Source of the DNA: Pseudogemmobacter humi
Lineage (GTDB): Bacteria; Pseudomonadota; Alphaproteobacteria; Rhodobacterales; Rhodobacteraceae
Direction: 5' to 3'
Assembly (NCBI RefSeq): GCF_900609055.1
Contig: NZ_UXAW01000120.1
Location: forward strand, 1 to 55,172
DNA length: 55,172 nucleotides
Numbering within the stretch: position 1 is the first letter of the stretch; every line of letters begins with the position of its first letter. A program made the position numbers and the translations under genes. Shown piece after piece: positions 50,086 to 55,172 of this stretch. The notes under the pieces are model-generated. The model was not told the DNA's origin, made no database searches, and saw nothing but the letters and a program-made list of their open reading frames with translations.

Positions 50086-51267
50086 TCAGGCCGCATGGGT
50101 GTTCTCGGCCCGCAAGAGGGCCATGACCATCGGCCCGGGCGAGAAGGCCCCCTCGGACGCCTTGCGCGACAAAGCCCGCAGATAGCCGCCGGGTTTCGCG
50201 ATCCGCTCGAAACTTTGCAGGATGCAGGTAACTGTGATGGCTGCGACGGCAGGGGTCATGTGGTGCTGGGCCTCCTCCCAGGCGTCGGGGCTGATCCCCA
50301 TCATGCCGCGCACGAACGCCGCCGCGGCAATCAGATCGCGCCAGTCCTGAATGCCGTGCGGCGCATAAGAACGGATCTCGGGGCAGGCGCGCAGCACCAG
50401 ATGCAGCGGCAGCTTCGGATCGGCAGCGGTGACATCCGGGATTGTCTCCACGACTTCCGCCTTTGCCGGTTTTCGGCGAAGTTCAGGATCAGGAGTGTTT
50501 ATGGTTGAATATTGTTTGTGCCGCTCAGTTTCGGCGACATTGCCGTTCATATTCTCTGTTTTCTGCGGTGTCAGAGCCTTCTGCACACGTTCCAGCATCT
50601 CAGAGACCAACCCGTCGAGATGCTCCAGAGCCGCCGGATCCAGCCGCCGCCGCAGCGCCCGTTTGGTCAGCACAACGGCATCCGAGAGCGCATCCCAGGG
50701 GCCGGGCTGGGTCTCGATGCCGTAGGCCACCAGCTTCTCGCAATCGCGCAGCCGCAGGACGATGCTCTCGCGCTGGCGCCGCAGCCGTTCCGCCGCCATC
50801 AGCGCAGCCTGCGCCGCCGCCGCGATCTCTTCGGCGCGGCGGGCGAGGGGGGAAAGATCGAAGCCGAAGGCCCGGTCCACCCCGCCGAAACCGCGCACCG
50901 CGTAGCGTTTGCCGTTGGGGCTGTCGTGGCGCAGGATCAGCCCGGCGGCGACCAGGGCCGCGATATGCCGGCGCAGAGTGCTTTCCGCCATGCCATGCGC
51001 GCGCGCCGACAGCGCCGCGTTCGAGGGGAAGACGATGGTGCTGTCGCCGCCGATCTGGTCCTCACGGTGGAACGAGATCAGCGCAGAGAGCACGGCAAGA
51101 TCCCGGTCGCTGACCGCGAAAGCCGCGCGCGCGGCGCCGAGATCGCGCAGGATCTGCCATTTATCGGCGGGCGGACAATCGCAGGCCTCTCCGGCCAGCG
51201 CTTGCGCTGCCAGAAGCCCGGCCGTTACCGGCCGCCGCCCGAAGGGCGTCGTGGAAATATGCTGCAT
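50086..51267 (-). CDS. repC: plasmid replication initiator RepC
   Basis: 393 aa. Typical RepC N-terminus (TTPFGRRPVTAGLLAAQALA), then KWQILRDLGAARAAFAVSDR, a DNA-binding domain (ALSARAHGMAESTLRRHIAA, about residues 88-107), RYAVRGFGGVDRAFGFDLSP, and the C-terminal LVLRACPEIRSYAPHGIQDW and PGGYLRALSRKASEGAFS. It initiates replication at an origin inside its own gene. It is translated from its own leader, which the ctRNA on the opposite strand controls. ATG 51267 is preceded by ACAGG at close range. Confidence 0.95.
   Translation of the reverse strand: MQHISTTPFGRRPVTAGLLAAQALAGEACDCPPADKWQILRDLGAARAAFAVSDRDLAVLSALISFHREDQIGGDSTIVFPSNAALSARAHGMAESTLRRHIAALVAAGLILRHDSPNGKRYAVRGFGGVDRAFGFDLSPLARRAEEIAAAAQAALMAAERLRRQRESIVLRLRDCEKLVAYGIETQPGPWDALSDAVVLTKRALRRRLDPAALEHLDGLVSEMLERVQKALTPQKTENMNGNVAETERHKQYSTINTPDPELRRKPAKAEVVETIPDVTAADPKLPLHLVLRACPEIRSYAPHGIQDWRDLIAAAAFVRGMMGISPDAWEEAQHHMTPAVAAITVTCILQSFERIAKPGGYLRALSRKASEGAFSPGPMVMALLRAENTHAA
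50487..50575. other. AT-rich segment in repC, probable replication origin
   Basis: This stretch of the repC coding sequence (around residues 232-260) is clearly richer in A and T than its surroundings (e.g. TTTATGGTTGAATATTGTTT). The repABC origin is known to lie in such a region inside repC. Confidence 0.55.
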
Positions 51268-51311
51268 CCTGTTTCACGGGGATACAAAACGACATCCCGC
51301 CGAATCGACGA

Positions 51312-51327
51312 GTTGACAGTAGTCAAC
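51312..51327. promoter_or_regulatory. parS-type palindrome between repB and repC
   Basis: GTTGAC-AGTA-GTCAAC, 16 bp. The -35 of the ctRNA promoter (51313-51318) lies inside it, so RepB binding may also affect ctRNA transcription and copy number. Confidence 0.7.
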
Positions 51328-51348
51328 GAAAGCCGCTAGATTCGAGTT

Positions 51349-51404
51349 ACCAGATCGACCAACGGCCCTTCGGAATGTTCATCGTTCCGGGGGGCTTTTG
51401 TTTT
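51349..51404 (+). ncRNA. counter-transcribed RNA of the repABC system (IncA-type ctRNA)
   Basis: Promoter TTGACA (51313-51318)-N18-TAGATT (51337-51342) on the plus strand, opposite repABC. About 20 nt after the expected start a stem GCCCTTCGGAA / TTCCGGGGGGC (51365-51395, with G-U pairs) is followed by TTTTGTTTT. Size near 55 nt, position and antisense direction all match the small RNA that limits RepC synthesis in repABC plasmids. Confidence 0.8.
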
Positions 51405-51439
51405 GCCTTGCCTGTGCCTCCTGTCCTGGTTGCCGTTTC

Positions 51440-52360
51440 TTAATCCTTCCGCTCCAGCCAGCGCGCGTGCAGCTCTGCCATCTGCGCCACCAGCCAGTCG
51501 CCGAAGCCCTCTGCCGGTTTCCCCGCCAGCGTCAGCACCAGCCGGTCGCCCTTGCGGCTGACCTCGCCAAGCCGTGTGGCCTGCGCCCCCACCAGCGGCT
51601 CGGGCGCCGCCGGGCGGGGCCGGCGCGGCGCGAGTTTGCGGAAAAGCGTCTCGAACCTTGCATCCGAACTGTCGCCCTCGACCGCCGCCAGCACCGCCTC
51701 GGGGTCGCGGTCGGGCAGACGTTCGACCAGTTCCAGCCACCGGTCGCGGCCGACCGAGGGCGCGGCGCCGATGGCATGCAGCAAGGGCAGGGGGATCGCA
51801 TCGGCCACGGTCAGCATCCGGCTGATCACCGTCTTGTCGACGGCCAGCGCATCGCAGATCACCGCGCGCTCAAAGCCGTTGTCGCGCATCTGGCGGGCGA
51901 AATTCGCCTTTTCGATGAAGGACAGATCCTTGCGCAGCGCGTTTTCCTGGCCCTGGGCGATCATCAGATCGCGGTCGGTCAGATCGCGCAGCATCGCCTT
52001 GACCGGCAGGCCGGCAAGCTTCAGCGCCGCCACCCGGCGGCGGCCATAGACCACCTCATAGCGCCCCTCGGCCCCGGGGGCGTGGCGCAGAAGCACCGGC
52101 ACCTGCTGGCCATAGACGCGCATCGACTCGGCCAGTTCCGCCAGGCCCTCGGCATCTTCGTCCAGCCGGTCCTCAAGCCCGCCGTTGTCGATCAGATCGG
52201 TGGCGATCTCGATCACCGAGCGGCTTTTCAGATCGGCGATCGACTGGCCCACGGCGCCGATCGCGCCCTTGGTCATTCTGGGCGGCGGGGCAGGGGGGCG
52301 GGCCGGATCAGGCTCTGCACCGGCGGAAAGCAGCCCTTTCAACAGGTCCTTGCGTGCCAT
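51440..52360 (-). CDS. repB: plasmid partition protein RepB (ParB-like)
   Basis: 306 aa. An N-terminal segment (MARKDLLKGLLSAG) typical of RepB is followed by the ParB nuclease-like domain (about residues 45-140) with GLAELAESMRVYGQQVPVLL, YEVVYGRRRVAALKLAGL and LMIAQGQENALRKDLSFIEK, then a helix-turn-helix (about 158-190, AVICDALAVDKTVISRML). Binds the two parS palindromes at 50070 and 51312. The ATG overlaps the repA stop (TGATG). Confidence 0.95.
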   Translation of the reverse strand: MARKDLLKGLLSAGAEPDPARPPAPPPRMTKGAIGAVGQSIADLKSRSVIEIATDLIDNGGLEDRLDEDAEGLAELAESMRVYGQQVPVLLRHAPGAEGRYEVVYGRRRVAALKLAGLPVKAMLRDLTDRDLMIAQGQENALRKDLSFIEKANFARQMRDNGFERAVICDALAVDKTVISRMLTVADAIPLPLLHAIGAAPSVGRDRWLELVERLPDRDPEAVLAAVEGDSSDARFETLFRKLAPRRPRPAAPEPLVGAQATRLGEVSRKGDRLVLTLAGKPAEGFGDWLVAQMAELHARWLERKD

Positions 52361-53544
52361 CAGCGTCTCGCCTCCCGTCCCCAGGCCTGCTGGATCAGGC
52401 CCTCGATCTCGCCGTTCACCGCGTTCAGGCTTTCCAGCGCGCGCTCATAGGTCTGGCGGGTGAAGGCCCCGCGGTCGACCTCATAGAGCGTCTGTTTGGT
52501 GATCCCGGCATCCGAGATCGCGGTGGATTTCAGCGCGGTATGGTTCAGCACATGCTCGCCGAACATCGAGCGCATGAAGCTGACCATCTGGTTCTGCGGC
52601 CCGTCGCCGGGCTCGTAGCGCGTCACCAGGTAGCGCATCCAGTCGTAGGACATATCGCCGCCGGCATCGGCCACCACGCCGAGCAGATTCGAGGTCATCA
52701 AGAGGAACTGGCACATCGACATCACGTCCAGCATCTGCGGGTGAACCGTCACCAGGACGGCCGTAGCGGCGGAAAGCGCGCTCATGGTCAGGAAGCCGAG
52801 CTGCGGCGGGCAGTCGATCACCACCACGTCGTAACCGGCTTCCACCTCGGCCAGCCTTTCGCTGACCCGCGTGAAGAACATCTCACCCGTCCGCGCGGCC
52901 AGAACGCGCGGCGTGTCGTGCTCGAACTCCATCAGATCGAGATTGCCGGGGATGATATCCAGGTTGGTGAAATAGGTCTGCTGGATCACCTCGCGCAGCG
53001 GCACCGGATTGTCGTAGCGGATCGCGTCGTAAAGCGTGCCGCCATCGGGCAGGTCGAACTCGGGCTGGAAACCGTGCAGCGCGCTGAACGAGGCCTGCGG
53101 ATCAAGGTCGATGCCCAGCACCCGGTAGCCGTCGAGCGCCAGTTTCTGCGCCAGATGCGCGGCGGTGGTGGTCTTGCCGGAGCCGCCCTTGAAATTGATC
53201 ACGGTGATGACCTGGAGATGATCGCCCGCGCGCCGCCCCGGCAGATAGGTGCCAGGGGTCTTGGCGCCTTTCTCCAGCATCCGGCGCAGGGCGAGGATAT
53301 CCTCGGGCGTGTAGAAGCGCCGCCCGCCGGTGCGGGTTTCGGGTTGCGGGCCGCGGCCTTCGAGACTGAGCTTGCGCAGATAGGCATCTTTCACGCCCAG
53401 AAGATCGGCCACCTCGCCGCTGGTGAACTTGCGCAGCACGCGGCGCGCATTGGGGGGAAAGAGCTGTTCGCGATGCGCCTGCAACCGCTCGGACAAGCGT
53501 GCGGCATGATCCCCCACCAGGCGGTCGATTCTGTCCTTGGTCAT
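52360..53544 (-). CDS. repA: plasmid partition ATPase RepA (ParA-like)
   Basis: 394 aa. An N-terminal helix-turn-helix domain (about residues 40-90, FTSGEVADLLGVKDAYLRKL) is followed by the ParA ATPase with deviant Walker A INFKGGSGKTTTAAHLA (about 116), GIDLDPQASFSALHG, the VVIDCPPQLGFLTMSAL Walker B segment and VTVHPQMLDVMSM. With RepB it segregates the plasmid and represses its own operon. The upstream 215 bp (53545-53760) is AT-rich near 53580-53615 and should hold the promoter, which I could not place exactly. Confidence 0.95.
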   Translation of the reverse strand: MTKDRIDRLVGDHAARLSERLQAHREQLFPPNARRVLRKFTSGEVADLLGVKDAYLRKLSLEGRGPQPETRTGGRRFYTPEDILALRRMLEKGAKTPGTYLPGRRAGDHLQVITVINFKGGSGKTTTAAHLAQKLALDGYRVLGIDLDPQASFSALHGFQPEFDLPDGGTLYDAIRYDNPVPLREVIQQTYFTNLDIIPGNLDLMEFEHDTPRVLAARTGEMFFTRVSERLAEVEAGYDVVVIDCPPQLGFLTMSALSAATAVLVTVHPQMLDVMSMCQFLLMTSNLLGVVADAGGDMSYDWMRYLVTRYEPGDGPQNQMVSFMRSMFGEHVLNHTALKSTAISDAGITKQTLYEVDRGAFTRQTYERALESLNAVNGEIEGLIQQAWGREARR

Positions 53545-53697
53545 CTGTCTGCCCCGGGCCCCTTGCTTGTTACGCTTTGGACCGTCTTATTCTCTCTTTA
53601 GCGTATATAACTGCCCTGGCCCCCGGATTCGGGCAAGCGTTTTCTTCAACATCTGGTGGCCTGCCGGGGGTCTGGCACAAGCCAAAAAGCGGCAGGC

Positions 53698-53742
53698 TTG
53701 ACCGGAAAGGGCAGGGGACCCATATTCTGTCCAGTTATCTGG
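53698..53742 (+). promoter_or_regulatory. promoter and operator of the toxin-antitoxin operon
   Basis: TTGACC (53698-53703), 17-nt spacer, CATATT (53721-53726). Just downstream, CCAG-TTAT-CTGG (53731-53742) with a repeated CCAGTT is a likely site for autoregulation by the antitoxin. Confidence 0.55.
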
Positions 53743-53760
53743 CCAGTTGAGGGCGCGAGA

Positions 53761-54003
53761 ATGTGGACCCTGCAAGATGCGAAGAATCGGTTCTCGGCCG
53801 TGGTCGCGGCGGCTTTGGCCGGGCGCCCGCAGGAGGTAAGCCGGCGCGGCAAGCCCGCGGTCGTGGTGATGTCAGTTGAGGAATACCGCCGGTTGCTGGC
53901 CCGCGCCGCCTCGGAACGCGAGAGTTTCACCGATCACATGCTGGCCTTTCCCGGCGGCGATTTCCCCCGCCTGGGCGCGAAGCCGCGCAACGTCAGCTTC
54001 TGA
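53761..54003 (+). CDS. antitoxin, Phd/YefM family
   Basis: 80 aa. The N-terminal DNA-binding Phd fold has MWTLQDAKNRFSAVVAAALA (residues 1-20), QEVSRRGKPAVVVMSVEEYR, and a C-terminal tail (FPGGDFPRLGAKPRNVSF) that should wrap the toxin. ATG 53761 and the overlap with the toxin gene (TGATG) fit the family. It binds and silences the downstream PIN toxin and, with it, represses the operon. Confidence 0.88.
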   Translation: MWTLQDAKNRFSAVVAAALAGRPQEVSRRGKPAVVVMSVEEYRRLLARAASERESFTDHMLAFPGGDFPRLGAKPRNVSF

Positions 54004-54410
54004 TGTATATCCTCGACACCAACGTGATCTCGGCCGTGCGCCGTCCGGACCGCGCGCCGCAGGTGGCGGCCTGGCTGCGGGCACGGAACGAGGCGGAGCT
54101 GTTCCTGTCGGTGATCACGCTGGGCGAGATCGAACGCGGCATCCGCGCGCAGGAGCGGATCAATCCGGTCTTCGCCGCCGATCTGCGGGCCTGGGTCGAC
54201 CGCACGGTGCGGCTGTTTTCCGACCGCATCCTGCCCTTCGGTGCCGACGATGCGCGGATCTGGGGGCGGCTGTCGCAGGATATCGGCAACAGCGGCGCCG
54301 ATCTGATGATCGCGGCGACGGCGCTGGCCCATGACGCGGTGGTGGTCACCGGCAACGAGGATGACTTTCGCCCCACCGGAGCACGGCTGGAAAATCCGTT
54401 CCGGGCCTGA
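54003..54410 (+). CDS. PIN-domain toxin, VapC family
   Basis: 135 aa ribonuclease toxin. It has the acidic PIN residues: Asp in YILDTNVISAV (residue 5), Glu in ITLGEIERGI (about 41), Asp near SGADLMIAATAL (about 101) and the final TGNEDDFRPTG (about 118). VapC enzymes cut tRNA or rRNA. Next to repABC the pair likely acts as a plasmid addiction module. Downstream, GCCCCT-N9-AGGGGC (54435-54455) could form a weak stem without a T run. Confidence 0.9.
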   Translation: MYILDTNVISAVRRPDRAPQVAAWLRARNEAELFLSVITLGEIERGIRAQERINPVFAADLRAWVDRTVRLFSDRILPFGADDARIWGRLSQDIGNSGADLMIAATALAHDAVVVTGNEDDFRPTGARLENPFRA

Positions 54411-54476
54411 GGGCGCATCCGGCTGGCACTCTCAGGCCCCTGAACATTAAAGGGGCACAGATATACCGCGGGCGGA

Positions 54477-55172
54477 TCAGATTAAGAACGGCAGGGGTCG
54501 GAAGCCGGAATCGTCGAGCGCCGACTTGTCCTCCCGGATGCAATCCCCGGTGAGATTCACCTGCTCCGAGGAGAGCGGCGACAGGCTCGACAGCTGGTGA
54601 TCGGGCACATGCTGCCCGGCGCCGTGCAAGGCCTCAACGACGCGGCCGGTATAGATCGTGTTCCAGCGGAGGATGGCGGTGCAGATTGACCGCCCGCACA
54701 AGATTGTCGCGGCTTTCCCCTTTGTTCAGCTCTGCCGTTGTCGTTTTCCTCAGCTCCTCATCGTTGATCCAGTCCAGCGTGAGCAGGGTCCGCTCGATCC
54801 GGCCCATCTGGCGTAATGCCTGGGCGAGACCACTCTGCCTTGTGGTGCCGGACGGCCTCGCTCGCTGTGGCCATCGCCGCGATGGATATGTTGCCCGTCA
54901 GAAGATGATATCATGTGCGCGCCGAAGACGCTGGCGAATGGGGCAGAGTGCCGGGCTTCGACCAAACGGGCAGGCGCCTGCGTGAAGGTTTCCTCTCTGA
55001 CGTGCCATCTTAGCTGGCGATGTGTGACGCCGGGGCAGGCGAGTGTCATCTTCGAGAAGCCGGGATTGGTGGCCGCACCAGGGCATTTATGATGTTACCG
55101 CCGCCCGACGGCATCTGTTTGCCAGGGAGGGCCTGCGAGGCTCCACACAGGAGAGCGGTCATGCCGGAGATT
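54477..55172 (-). pseudogene. Tn3-family transposase remnant (3' part, frameshifted and deleted)
   Basis: Minus-strand translation gives recognisable Tn3 TnpA pieces in changing frames: NPGFSKMTLACPGVTHRQL (about 55075-55020), REETFTQAPARLVEARHSAP, SSSDGQ (about 54905), then after an internal loss [20 protein letters not shown] (about 54830-54770) and [15 protein letters not shown]. After another shift come [17 protein letters not shown] and LSSLSPLSSEQVNLTGD, ending with FRPLPFLI and a stop at 54477. No intact reading frame or terminal inverted repeat was seen. The 5' part lies outside the window. It marks the edge of the replication-maintenance block. Confidence 0.8.

Noticed and set aside
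1-55172. CRISPR arrays, tRNA or rRNA genes, prophage
   Set aside because: No regularly spaced direct repeats, no tRNA-like cloverleaf or rRNA segment and no phage structural genes were noticed on either strand.

Overview
The window is GC-rich DNA from an alphaproteobacterium, most likely Rhodobacterales (Paracoccus/Rhodobacter relatives). The evidence is a repABC replicon with parS palindromes and a counter-transcribed RNA, a PhyR-NepR-EcfG general stress response (GSR) core, a caa3-type oxidase subunit II and SorC-family sugar regulators. The repABC genes at the right end show that the window lies on a plasmid or chromid. No tRNA, rRNA or CRISPR array was seen. No gene-free gap exceeds 300 bp.

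Layout. 1-5.1 kb: caa3 cytochrome oxidase subunits (coxB, then coxA running off the left edge), a divergent cytochrome b561, then topoisomerase IB and an MgtC-like membrane protein. 5.2-6.4 kb: PRC-barrel and DUF421 proteins. 6.4-28.1 kb: three catabolic modules, each with its own SorC regulator. Module 1 is an RbsABC-like sugar importer with a PfkB kinase and a divergent zinc alcohol dehydrogenase plus GlpD-like dehydrogenase. Module 2 is a COG4091 (SAF-domain) oxidoreductase with an AcoABC-like thiamine/lipoate dehydrogenase lacking E3. Module 3 is an AfuABC-like importer with a beta-CASP-like metallo-hydrolase and SurE phosphatase. 28.1-29.8 kb: a Na/phosphate cotransporter behind a Pho box.

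30-46.4 kb is a signalling island: a PAS hybrid kinase, DUF1328, phyR, nepR-ecfG, a PhyK-like kinase with a degenerate ATP site, a truncated phytochrome-like sensor, a Crp/Fnr regulator with an FAD protein, and a hybrid kinase-CheR-HWE kinase operon. 46.5-50 kb: an Old-Yellow-Enzyme-type demethylase, a ProC-like reductase and a TetR regulator. 50-53.5 kb: repC, ctRNA, repB, repA. 53.7-54.4 kb: a Phd/VapC toxin-antitoxin pair. 54.5 kb to the end: a decayed Tn3-family transposase.

The strongest new pattern is a set of promoter-like sequences GGAAC-N16-(G/C)GTT, the known EcfG type. They stand in front of phyR, coxBA, PRC-barrel, DUF1328, two very small genes and the hybrid-kinase operon, with GATT variants before nepR-ecfG and cytochrome b561. 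A further copy drives a candidate small RNA. This suggests that the replicon carries both the stress-response switch and much of its regulon, including a terminal oxidase.
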